Positions 45,676-53,724 of a stretch of DNA of 64,000 bases are shown piece by piece; position 1 is the first letter of the stretch, and each line of letters starts with the position of its first letter. Below the pieces are notes generated by a model. That model made no database searches, was not told where the DNA came from, and was given only the letters and a program-made list of their open reading frames with translations. This DNA is from Henriciella algicola. GTDB lineage: Bacteria > Pseudomonadota > Alphaproteobacteria > Caulobacterales > Hyphomonadaceae. Both the position numbers and the translations under genes were made by a program. The stretch is from assembly GCF_003576245.1 (NCBI RefSeq), contig NZ_QWGA01000003.1, positions 992,001-1,056,000 on the forward strand. The letters are read 5' to 3'.

Positions 45676-46593
45676 ATGCCATATCGGTACAAGGCGGCCC
45701 TGCTTGCTGCATCCGCAGCGCTTCTGGCGACACCTGCGCTCGCAGACGGTTATGAGAACCGTCCGGTCAACCGTGGCCCGGCGCCCCTGCAGGCACACGC
45801 CCAGCAGACACCGCCCGAGCCCGGCTGCTACCTGGTAGGCCATGACACCTGGTCATGTCCGCCGCTGCCACAGACGGCGCACCGCTCTCATGGCACAGCT
45901 CATTCCAGCCATCACGGCTATACCAGCGCGCCAGCCCGCAGCGTTGCGAGCCACAGCGTCAGCCATGGTGGCTACGCGTCGACGGTCTCGCAATCTTATG
46001 CGGCAGCACATGCCGGCCACGCACACGCCTATGGCGCAGCTTGCAGCGGCGGCTACAACACCATTGCCGCGCGCCCTGCACAGGTCAGCTATGCGACGCA
46101 CACAGCGGCATACCCTGCGACGCGCTCATCATCTGCGGCTTACTCAACCCGCACAGTCTCTTATTCTGCGCCGCGGCCCGTCGCCGTTTCGCGCACCGCA
46201 ACCCGCAGCACCGGCTACGCAACACGGTCCGCCACACGTTCGACAAGCTATGCCCGCCGCGATGTCGATCTCGACATTTCAGGCTTTGATGGCGGCGTCG
46301 GCAACGGCGTTGACGGCGGCTATTATGGCGGCGGTGGCGGCTTTGCCTATGCCAGCGCCAGCTCCTCGGCGAGCGCCTTGTCTTCAGCAGCCGCCTCATT
46401 CACCTTCAATGGCAGCTTCCGCGGTGGCGGCGGCGGCAAGAACCATGGCGGCGGTGGGTGCAACACCTGCGGCGGCGGTGGCCATAAGGGCGGCGGCTGG
46501 AAAGGCGGCGGTCATGGAGGCCACAAGGGTGGTGGCCATGGCGGCGGCCGCGGCGGCCACAAAGGTGGCGGACACGGCGGCGGCGGACACTAG
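45676..46593 (+). CDS. Secreted low-complexity Gly/His/Ser-rich protein
   Basis: A 305-residue protein with a Sec signal peptide (MPYRYKAALLAASAALLATPALA). A short cysteine-containing segment (PGCYLVGHDTWSCPP) is followed by a Ser/His/Tyr/Ala-rich region, then DVDLDISGFDGGVGNGVDGG and an Ala/Ser tract. The C-terminus consists of about 80 residues of GGGH/GGGK repeats with one CNTC. AGGAGG sits 8 bases before the ATG, indicating strong translation. Sequence repeats like this are seen in adhesive or structural surface proteins and in metal-binding proteins; neither can be chosen from the sequence. Histidine count (over 25) is striking. Confidence 0.85.
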   Translation: MPYRYKAALLAASAALLATPALADGYENRPVNRGPAPLQAHAQQTPPEPGCYLVGHDTWSCPPLPQTAHRSHGTAHSSHHGYTSAPARSVASHSVSHGGYASTVSQSYAAAHAGHAHAYGAACSGGYNTIAARPAQVSYATHTAAYPATRSSSAAYSTRTVSYSAPRPVAVSRTATRSTGYATRSATRSTSYARRDVDLDISGFDGGVGNGVDGGYYGGGGGFAYASASSSASALSSAAASFTFNGSFRGGGGGKNHGGGGCNTCGGGGHKGGGWKGGGHGGHKGGGHGGGRGGHKGGGHGGGGH

Positions 46594-46767
46594 GTCCGAC
46601 GATTGTCAGCCGCCTTCCTGCCCGCTAGGAAGCCAATGTCTGAAAAGGAAAGGTCGGTGCGGTTAGCCCGGCCCCTGTGCAAACAGGTCCTGACCTCGCT
46701 TCGGCGCTGAGTCCCAAGGCCTTGAACGCCCCACAATTGTGCGTGGGCGAACCAGAAGGTTTTGGAT

Positions 46768-47190
46768 ATGCAACATCAGATCGCGGTTATTACCCTCGGA
46801 GTCTCGGATATGGCCCGCTCGCGCCGTTTCTACACGGAGGGCTTTGGCTGGAATCCCGTATTCGAGAATGAAGACATAATATTCTACCAGATGAATGGCT
46901 TCGTCCTCGGCACATTCGAGAAGACCGCGCTTGAGGCCGACATGGCTCGCTCAGGCCATACCTCGCCCGGCGCCTTCTCCCTCGCCCACAATGTGATGAG
47001 CAAGAGCGAGGTGGAACCCGTCATGGACCAGCTTATCGGCGCAGGGGGCACTTTGCTGAGAGCCGCAGACGCACCCCCACATGGCGGCTTTCGCGGCTAT
47101 GTCACCGATCCCGATGACCATGCCTGGGAAATTGCCTGGAACCCGCACTGGCCCATCAGTTCCGACGGGCACGTCACCTTTGCGCTCTAG
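46768..47190 (+). CDS. Glyoxalase/bleomycin resistance (VOC) family protein
   Basis: A 140-residue single-module vicinal-oxygen-chelate protein. It starts VITLGVSDMARSRRFYTEGFGW, and the end has GGFRGYVTDPDDHAWEIAWNP with the conserved D-P-x-x-H-x-W-E segment. These proteins bind metal and catalyse isomerisation or ring-cleavage, or bind antibiotics; the substrate is unknown. ATG at 46768 has GAAGG 9 bases upstream. Convergent with the SDR at 47218. Confidence 0.9.
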   Translation: MQHQIAVITLGVSDMARSRRFYTEGFGWNPVFENEDIIFYQMNGFVLGTFEKTALEADMARSGHTSPGAFSLAHNVMSKSEVEPVMDQLIGAGGTLLRAADAPPHGGFRGYVTDPDDHAWEIAWNPHWPISSDGHVTFAL

Positions 47191-47217
47191 CCAGCCAGCG
47201 CAAGTGGAGCCGACTGA

Positions 47218-48234
47218 TCAGACCGCCGCGACCTCGATCAGGCTTTTCGCACTCGCGATGATCGCCTCATCGGCCGGGATGGGCTCGATGCCCAGCAAGG
47301 TCTTGAGCTTCTCATTGGTATAGCCGCGCTTCTTGCCGAGCTCTGGCAGAACCTGTTTCAGCGGCGGATTGACCTGCGCAAACAGGCGCACCAGCCAGTT
47401 CGGCAGCGTGCCCTTCGGGATCTTGCGATCCGGGAAGGCCTCACGCAACACTGCGCCCATCTCGTCCATCCAGAGCACATCGCCGCCGCAGATAAAGCGC
47501 TCACCGACCGCTTCGGGGCGGACCATCGCCTCGATATGCGCGCGAGCGACATCCCGCACATCGATGATGCCAAAGCTGAGCTTCGGGAACGCAGGCAGCT
47601 TCCCCTCCAGCGGCTGGCTCACCAGTTGCAGCGAGGATGAAACATCCGCGCTCATCGCAGGGCCAAGCACAGCGACCGGATTGATGACGGCAAGCTCCAG
47701 CCCCGCGCCCTCACCCGTCACATAATCCCAGGCGGCGCGCTCCGCGATGGTCTTGGATCGGGTGTAGGCCGTGTTGTCTTCCAGATTGTCCGGGTTGGAC
47801 CAGTCCACTTCGCTCAGCACATCCGGCCGCTTGTCGCCCCAGCCATAGGCAATCGCCGCCATCGACGAGGTCAGCACCACCCGCTTCACGCCCTCGGCCT
47901 TGGCGGCTTTCAGCACGCGCAGCGCCCCATCGCGCGCAGGCACGATCAGCTCATCGGCTGATTTCGGCGTTTCGGACGGAAATGGAGAGGCCACATGCTG
48001 GACAAAGTCCACGCCCTTCACCGCCTCGGCCCAGCCTTCATCCGTGTTAAGGTCGGCCGCAACGATCTCGATGGCGACGGGCTTGCCCGCATAGGCAGAC
48101 AGGATTTCATTCAGCCGCGCCGCCTTGTCCGTCGACCGCGCCGTGCCTCGAACCTCATAGCCCCGCTCGATCAGCTGCAGGATCAGATGTGACGCGATAA
48201 ACCCCGTCGCCCCGGTAACCAGTACCTTTTCCAT
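47218..48234 (-). CDS. NAD(P)-dependent epimerase/dihydroflavonol-4-reductase-like protein
   Basis: A 338-residue extended SDR. It begins MEKVLVTGATGFIASHLILQL (cofactor motif TGATGFIA) and has TSSMAAIAYG, the catalytic YTRSK (Y-x3-K), and INPVAVLGPAMS. This subgroup includes dihydroflavonol reductase, cinnamoyl-CoA reductase-like and yeast Gre2-type aldehyde/diketone reductases. Substrate unknown. The start at 48234 has AAGGGGAG 5 bases upstream. Confidence 0.9.
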   Translation of the reverse strand: MEKVLVTGATGFIASHLILQLIERGYEVRGTARSTDKAARLNEILSAYAGKPVAIEIVAADLNTDEGWAEAVKGVDFVQHVASPFPSETPKSADELIVPARDGALRVLKAAKAEGVKRVVLTSSMAAIAYGWGDKRPDVLSEVDWSNPDNLEDNTAYTRSKTIAERAAWDYVTGEGAGLELAVINPVAVLGPAMSADVSSSLQLVSQPLEGKLPAFPKLSFGIIDVRDVARAHIEAMVRPEAVGERFICGGDVLWMDEMGAVLREAFPDRKIPKGTLPNWLVRLFAQVNPPLKQVLPELGKKRGYTNEKLKTLLGIEPIPADEAIIASAKSLIEVAAV

Positions 48235-48539
48235 GACACTCCCCTTCTGCCTTCGAAGGTTGATGCCCGGCCGGGCTTTGGCAAGCGAAATCGGCGAAAT
48301 GCTTGGCAAGCCGACTGCCCGCTCCGCTGAAAGTCCCAGGCAACCACCTGCCTCGGTAGAATTGATGCGCCCGGCTCTGTTGCCTGCAAACTTGTCCTTT
48401 TGACAGGCCAACCGAACCGTATAACTTGCGCGCAGACGTTCTGATCGGCCTGCGCCAGCATGGCCTCAGCCGTCGCGCGAGGATCGCCGGACAGGCCCAG
48501 CGATAGTGTATTATTGTCGGCGACGAGGCGGGGCGCGGC
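48235..48539. other. 305-base gap between divergent SDR and acyltransferase genes
   Basis: No supported gene is seen. Open frames on the minus strand here are not bounded by good ribosome-binding sites and run into the SDR in another frame. The region must hold the two divergent promoters; no confident -35/-10 pair was found, and no inverted repeat stands out. Confidence 0.6.
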
Positions 48540-50510
48540 ATGAAGGACATTTCGAGCGCGACCCATGATGGCCGCGCACCGACGGGCTACCGGCCGGACA
48601 TTGACGGCATGCGGGCGATTGCCGTTGTCGTTGTGGTCCTGTTCCACCTCGGCACCTTCGGCTTCGGCGGCGGCTTCATAGGCGTCGACATCTTCTTCGT
48701 GATTTCCGGCTTCCTCATTACCGGTCTGATCCGGAATGAGGTTGAATCGACAGGCGCTTTCCGGTTCGGGCACTTCTACTTGCGCCGCGTCCGACGCCTC
48801 TTCCCGGCCCTCGCCGTTACGCTTGCAGCCAGTTTCGTTGCCGCGATCATCCTGTTCCCGCCAGAACCCTTACAGCGCTTCGCTGGCTCGTTCATCACGT
48901 CCATCTTTAGCGTGTCGAACATCTGGTTCTGGCAGGAAGCTGGCTATTTCGACGCGGCCTCCATCACCAAGCCGCTCCTCCACACATGGACGCTTTCGGT
49001 CGAAGAACAGTTCTACTTCGTCTGGCCCGCCCTGCTCTTCCTGCTGCTGCGTCTCCCGAACAAATCCGCCCCGGTCTGGGGTCTGCTGATTGTCGGCATA
49101 CTCAGCCTGCTCTGGAATTTTGACCTCGCCTATCTCGATTCAGCGGTCACCCGCACGGTTGCCCCGCCCTTGGCGGACTGGATGGCGAATGATCAGGCGT
49201 CGATCTTTTACCTCACCATGTTTCGCATGTTCGAGTTCGCGATCGGCGCGCTGCTGAACTGGTCGCCTTCACGGATACTGCGCAAAGGATGGGCGGCCGA
49301 AGCCGCTGCTTTCCTCGGCCTGGTGATGATACTAGTGCCCGTCGTTCTGTATTCCGAAACCGACATCTTCCCAGCATGGCGTGCGCTCATCCCATGCATC
49401 GGCGCCGCACTCCTCATCCAGTCCGGTCAGACCGCCCGTATCGCCGGCTGGATGCGCACGACGCCCGTCGTCTGGGTCGGCAAGATCAGCTACTCGCTCT
49501 ACCTCGTCCACTGGCCGCTGATCGTGTTCTACCTCTACTGGCGCGGTCAGTCGCAGGCGTCGGCCGTCGAGCAGATCGCCCTCTTTGCGGCCACGGTGGC
49601 GATTTCGGCGCTGATCTATCAGTTCATCGAACAACCGCTGAGAAAGCCCGGCCCGACGAAACAGGCAGACCGCAGATTCCTAGGCGCCGCTGCAATGGCG
49701 GCGAGCGTTTTCGTGGGCCTCGGCGCGATGATCTATCTCACAAACGGTGCAAGCTGGCGCTATTCATCTCAGGACGCCCTCTTCCTCGAAGCGGCTGCCG
49801 TCGAAGAAGACCACTCCTGTTTCATGGCGCCGTCGCTGACCTACCGGGACATTGATCCTGCCTGCTATGAGATCGACCCCGCATCATCGAAGAAGAGCAT
49901 TCTCCTGTTCGGAGACAGTACCGCCGAGCATCTGGTCAGCGGCTTCCGCCAGGTCTTCGGTGAGCGTTATCAGGTGCTGCAATACTCCGGCGCGACCTGC
50001 CCGCCGGTTCTGGGTTATTCCGAGCCCCACACGCCGAACTGCCCGGCCAATGTTGAGTATTTCCTGACGGAGGTCATCGCGGCCAACCAGTACGACCTAA
50101 TCGTCATATCCAATACTGGCCGATGGGACCCGCTCGCAAAGGGCTTTCCGGAAACGGCGCGGCGCCTCGACGCCGCTGGCATACCGTACGTGATGATTGG
50201 GCAGATTCCGTATTTCGGAGAGCCCCCGACCGAAATTATCGCACGGCTTCCGGAAGGCGCAGATATCGGCGAAGCGCTGCGGGAAAAGCTACATATCGGA
50301 TGCAAAGGGACAGAGCTCGGCGTCGATGAACTCGTTCCGGCAGACAGGTTCTTCTCCATGGATGAGTTCATGTGTGAAAATGGCGTGCCACGCTACGAAG
50401 TCGGCGGACGGGCCATCCACAAGGATCATATTCACCTCAACCCTCTGGGGTCAGTGATGGCCGCCCGCGCGATCAGGGACTGGCTACAGGAGACGGGCAA
50501 CCTCCCATGA
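48540..50510 (+). CDS. OafA/YrhL-type acyltransferase with SGNH domain
   Basis: A 656-residue membrane protein. The acyltransferase-3 domain (about residues 15-360) starts YRPDIDGMRAIAVVVVVLFH, with the catalytic histidine His36, and has RRVRRLFPAL and KPLLHTWTLSVEEQFY. About ten transmembrane helices are visible. The C-terminal SGNH domain has LLFGDSTAEHL (about 456) and the final DxxH as KDHIHLNPLG (about 629). These enzymes O-acylate lipopolysaccharide, exopolysaccharide or peptidoglycan. It is probably a surface-glycan acetylase. No strong SD is visible. Confidence 0.9.
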   Translation: MKDISSATHDGRAPTGYRPDIDGMRAIAVVVVVLFHLGTFGFGGGFIGVDIFFVISGFLITGLIRNEVESTGAFRFGHFYLRRVRRLFPALAVTLAASFVAAIILFPPEPLQRFAGSFITSIFSVSNIWFWQEAGYFDAASITKPLLHTWTLSVEEQFYFVWPALLFLLLRLPNKSAPVWGLLIVGILSLLWNFDLAYLDSAVTRTVAPPLADWMANDQASIFYLTMFRMFEFAIGALLNWSPSRILRKGWAAEAAAFLGLVMILVPVVLYSETDIFPAWRALIPCIGAALLIQSGQTARIAGWMRTTPVVWVGKISYSLYLVHWPLIVFYLYWRGQSQASAVEQIALFAATVAISALIYQFIEQPLRKPGPTKQADRRFLGAAAMAASVFVGLGAMIYLTNGASWRYSSQDALFLEAAAVEEDHSCFMAPSLTYRDIDPACYEIDPASSKKSILLFGDSTAEHLVSGFRQVFGERYQVLQYSGATCPPVLGYSEPHTPNCPANVEYFLTEVIAANQYDLIVISNTGRWDPLAKGFPETARRLDAAGIPYVMIGQIPYFGEPPTEIIARLPEGADIGEALREKLHIGCKGTELGVDELVPADRFFSMDEFMCENGVPRYEVGGRAIHKDHIHLNPLGSVMAARAIRDWLQETGNLP

Positions 50511-50570
50511 CGTGAGACGGAACGATCTGAGCAGGCTTCGCATCCGCGACCAGCTCAGTCCGTCCCTGCC

Positions 50571-51341
50571 TCAGGAAAACACGTCGCCGATATGGTCGAC
50601 CCGTGTGCCATCTTTCAGCTCGCGCAAGTGAACATAGAGGACAGAGACGCCAACTGCCCCGACGATGGCGAGCGCCGTATCGACGACGACGCTCGTCAAC
50701 ATTGCTGGCATGCTGATCCCACCGCTCGCCATGACGCCGCCGACGCCAATACCAATCGATAAGAGGCCCAGCACAGCGCCGATAATGAACAGGATCACAT
50801 AACCGATCAGGATCAGGCCAAAGATCTGCCAGCGTGAGCCGCGCGTGAGATCCGCGCTACGACCAAAGCTGCCGAAAATCCCGGCCTTGTCGATCACCAG
50901 CGCCGGCACCACCACGGCCCAGACAGTGAGCAGGATGAGGCCGGGGATGATCAGCAGAAGGAAACCGATCGTGAGGCCAATGCTCATGAGGATGGAGACA
51001 ATGAAAAGCGGCAGGAGGGCGCGCAGCGCCGTACCAATGGCCTCTCCAGTGTCACTAGAACCGCGGTTGAGCGAGGTGACCGTCGTATGCACGACGGCGG
51101 CCTGCAACATGAAAGGAAAGAGCGCGTAGAGCAGGTTGGCCAGAAAGTAGCCCAGCGAGAAATTCATCTCGAACGTACCGCCTTCAAGGGACCGCTCCAG
51201 CATCTGCGAGGAAAATAGCGCGACCAGCAAGGTCGGTACGCCGACAAAGACGAGGCCTAGCACGACGAGGTCGACAAACTTGCGGCCGATCACGCTGAAT
51301 GTCTCGCTGATAACCGCGCCGATATTGAGTGTCTTTTCCAT
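50571..51341 (-). CDS. Polytopic membrane protein, YciC/GPDPase-membrane-domain-like
   Basis: A 256-residue protein with about six transmembrane helices in three pairs (residues about 24-46, 65-90, 105-140, 170-195, 200-230). The motif IIPGLILLTVWAVVVPALVID and the segment GRSADLTRGSRWQIFGL resemble the UPF0259/YciC and glycerophosphodiester phosphodiesterase membrane-domain families. The function is unknown. It lies convergent with the acyltransferase gene. Confidence 0.75.
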   Translation of the reverse strand: MEKTLNIGAVISETFSVIGRKFVDLVVLGLVFVGVPTLLVALFSSQMLERSLEGGTFEMNFSLGYFLANLLYALFPFMLQAAVVHTTVTSLNRGSSDTGEAIGTALRALLPLFIVSILMSIGLTIGFLLLIIPGLILLTVWAVVVPALVIDKAGIFGSFGRSADLTRGSRWQIFGLILIGYVILFIIGAVLGLLSIGIGVGGVMASGGISMPAMLTSVVVDTALAIVGAVGVSVLYVHLRELKDGTRVDHIGDVFS

Positions 51342-51424
51342 GCCAGCCTCACAATGCCCCTGATGCGGTTAGCGGAGCACAAGGTTCGGGGCGCGGCAAG
51401 CCGGTCGGAGCGAATTTCTCGGGC

Positions 51425-52405
51425 CTAGCCCCGCTTCTCCAGCACGGTCACTTTTTGGGCTGTCTTCTTGCGGTCGCGCCAGGTGATGTAGACCGCCGAG
51501 GCGATGATAATCCCGGCGCCGACCCAGACATTTACGCCCGGCAACATGCCAACGATAACGAGGTCTGCGCCCGTCGCCATAGGCAGGCGAAGATAGTCGA
51601 GCGGTGACAGGAAGGACGCGTCTCCAATGCTCACCGCCGAGATATAGCAGAACTGCGCCACGAACCCGACGCCCGCCATGACGACGATCCAGCCCCATGT
51701 CTCCAGCGACGGCATGGACCAGTAATAGATGGCAAAGGGCAGAAGCAGGATGGACGAGAGCACATTGGCATAGGTCAGCAGCGCGACGGCCGATAGCTCT
51801 GCCGAAAGCGTCTTCACCAGCACGATGGCAAAGGCGAGGAAGAAGGCGCTGAGGATCGCGCAGATCGTGCCGGTATCGAGGTGAAAGCCTGCGCCAGGCG
51901 CAACCGGCATCCAGAACACGAACACCCCCGGCACCACCATGATCAGCACCCCGAAAAAGCCGATAATGACCGCGCCCCAGCGATGAGGCCCGACCACTTC
52001 GCGCAGGAAAATCGCCGCCAGCACCGTCACGAAAAGCGAGCGTGAAAAACTGATCGCGTTGAACTGCGAGAAGGTCAGATTGAAGTCTGCCGAAAGCGCC
52101 ACGATGGCCAGCGTAAAACCCAACGTCCCGAACAGCGAGCGCAAGAGCAACAGGCCCGGATGCTTGGTCTTCATCTTCGAAATGCCGACCCGCATGATGA
52201 TCGGCACCGACATGAAACAGGCAAAGAAGGCCCGCCAGAACGCCAGGAAAACCGGGTGGACTTCCTCGGTCAGCGTCTTTGACAGCACCGTATAGGCGGT
52301 GAAGCCGACAGCCGAAAACAGCATGAAAAGCGCGCCGAGGGCATTGCCTGACAGCCTGCCTGTACTAGGCTCGTCCTCAGTTTCCATTTCTGTTTCACGG
52401 CTCAT
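51425..52405 (-). CDS. EamA/DMT superfamily transporter
   Basis: A 326-residue ten-helix protein made of two EamA repeats (about residues 20-150 and 175-310). FMLFSAVGFTAYTVLSKTL and LLLLRSLFGTLGFTLAI open the first. PLDYLRLPMATGADLVIVG in the second is typical. It is a probable drug/metabolite exporter with unknown substrate. The start at 52405 has AAAGG 6-10 bases upstream. The ATG overlaps by 2 bases with the oppositely directed ATG of the next gene. Confidence 0.88.
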   Translation of the reverse strand: MSRETEMETEDEPSTGRLSGNALGALFMLFSAVGFTAYTVLSKTLTEEVHPVFLAFWRAFFACFMSVPIIMRVGISKMKTKHPGLLLLRSLFGTLGFTLAIVALSADFNLTFSQFNAISFSRSLFVTVLAAIFLREVVGPHRWGAVIIGFFGVLIMVVPGVFVFWMPVAPGAGFHLDTGTICAILSAFFLAFAIVLVKTLSAELSAVALLTYANVLSSILLLPFAIYYWSMPSLETWGWIVVMAGVGFVAQFCYISAVSIGDASFLSPLDYLRLPMATGADLVIVGMLPGVNVWVGAGIIIASAVYITWRDRKKTAQKVTVLEKRG

Positions 52406-52694
52406 GCAGACCTTTTCCCAATCTGACCTCGACGAGATCGACAAGCTATGGCGAAGCGTCCCGGCCGACCATATGTGGGCCGGATGGTCAGCAGCCGGCG
52501 CAGAGCCGGAAGAGGTCTGGCTCTACCGCACCCGGGCGCACTGGCGCAAATTCCCGCTCCGCAAGACAGATGATGGTTTCGCACTCTTTGACGAGAAGGA
52601 CCGCCCCGTCGCCGAGGCGGCCTCACTCGATGACCTCCTGATGGCAGTGGAGAGCATCCCTGCCCTCGCCGCCAGCGAGCCCGCCAAAAGCTGA
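52404..52694 (+). CDS. Small conserved-looking protein of unknown function
   Basis: A 96-residue soluble protein (MQTFSQSDLDEIDKLWRSV, then MWAGWSAAG, EEVWLYRTRAHWRKFPL and LDDLLMAVESIP). It is rich in tryptophan and lacks a signal peptide. I do not recognise the family. The ATG overlaps the divergent EamA ATG, sharing two bases. No clear SD was found, so the start is not certain; the frame is open upstream. It ends 5 bases before the convergent SDR gene's stop. Confidence 0.65.
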   Translation: MQTFSQSDLDEIDKLWRSVPADHMWAGWSAAGAEPEEVWLYRTRAHWRKFPLRKTDDGFALFDEKDRPVAEAASLDDLLMAVESIPALAASEPAKS

Positions 52695-52699
52695 CAGGT

Positions 52700-53587
52700 T
52701 CAGGTGTCTGCCTGACCTGCCTGCATGGCAAGGCGCATCTGCTCTGCCTGCTCCACCGAAATGCCCAACGCATCCAGCAACGGCCCGCCATCGCTTTCAT
52801 CCCAGCTATGGCGCGGGCCGACGGTCATGCCGCCATCGACGAGGAACTCACCGCCCGTGATGAAGCCTGACTTCTCACTGGCGAGATAAGCCGCCATCTC
52901 GGCGATATCCTTGCCCTGCCCGGTGCGCCCCGCAGGCTGCATCCGCCCGCCCTGCTGCTCGACCAGCGCCGCCATCTGGTCGGCCTGCTCCCGCGAAAGA
53001 CCAAGCGATGCGCCAAAGATCGAGGTCGCGATAAAGCCCGGCAGGATCGCATTGACGCGGATCTTGTACTTCGACAGCTCCGCCGCCGCGAGCTTGGAGA
53101 AATGCGCGACGCCCTTCTTGGCCACCGAGTATGTGATCGGCGCATAGCCTGCACAGACAGCGGAGATCGACGAGGTGTTGATGATCGACCCGCCCTTCTC
53201 CTTCATCATTGGCACGGCAAGCTTGGTGCCGACAAACACCGACTTCAGAAGAAGGTTCATGGTCTGGTCCCAGCCCTCTTCGTCCAGCTCCTCGACACCG
53301 GTCGGGGTGCCGCCATGGCCTGCATTGTTCCAGAGGATATCCAGCCCGCCAAAGACGTCCTGCGCGGTGTCGAACAGCTTCTGCAGGTCGGCGGTCTTCG
53401 TCACGTCGCAATGGACATAGCGCACCCTGTCAGAACCAAATCGCGCTTCCAGCGCTTTGCCCTTCTCGTCCTGCAGGTCGCCCGCAACGACATTCGCGCC
53501 AGCCTCGACAAACACTTCGACACCGGCATAGCCAATACCGCTTGCCGCGCCTGTAATGATTGCCGTTTTCCCGCTGAGATCGCCCAT
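52700..53587 (-). CDS. SDR family oxidoreductase
   Basis: A 295-residue classical SDR. It has TGAASGIGYAGVEV, NNAGHGG and the catalytic NTSSISAV...YSVAKKG, and LVDGGMTVGPRH at the end. It carries an extra 40-residue C-terminal tail (SWDESDGGPLLDALGISV) not typical of short members. The fabG-like cofactor site suggests NAD(H). Substrate unknown. AGGAGG precedes the ATG at 53587. Confidence 0.92.
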   Translation of the reverse strand: MGDLSGKTAIITGAASGIGYAGVEVFVEAGANVVAGDLQDEKGKALEARFGSDRVRYVHCDVTKTADLQKLFDTAQDVFGGLDILWNNAGHGGTPTGVEELDEEGWDQTMNLLLKSVFVGTKLAVPMMKEKGGSIINTSSISAVCAGYAPITYSVAKKGVAHFSKLAAAELSKYKIRVNAILPGFIATSIFGASLGLSREQADQMAALVEQQGGRMQPAGRTGQGKDIAEMAAYLASEKSGFITGGEFLVDGGMTVGPRHSWDESDGGPLLDALGISVEQAEQMRLAMQAGQADT

Positions 53588-53661
53588 GAATTCCTCCTCA
53601 TATTGTTTGCCTGCGAGGGGGCGCCTGACCGGGCCTCAAGTCAAGACTTGCGTCGGGTAAA

Positions 53662-53694
53662 GAAAACCCCCGGCACCTTATCGGGTACCGGGGG
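53662..53694 (-). terminator. Rho-independent terminator of the prolyl oligopeptidase gene
   Basis: On the minus strand CCCCCGGTACC and GGTGCCGGGGG pair (53694-53684 with 53677-53667, one wobble), followed by TTTTCTTT. It ends transcription of the gene at 53725-55983. Confidence 0.75.
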
Positions 53695-53724
53695 CAATCT
53701 GGTTCAGGCGTTCAGTGGAAAGGC

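Noticed and set aside
48183-48773. 196-codon minus-strand frame in the SDR-acyltransferase gap
   Set aside because: It runs out of frame through the start of both flanking genes, has no SD, and the translated sequence has no recognisable motif.
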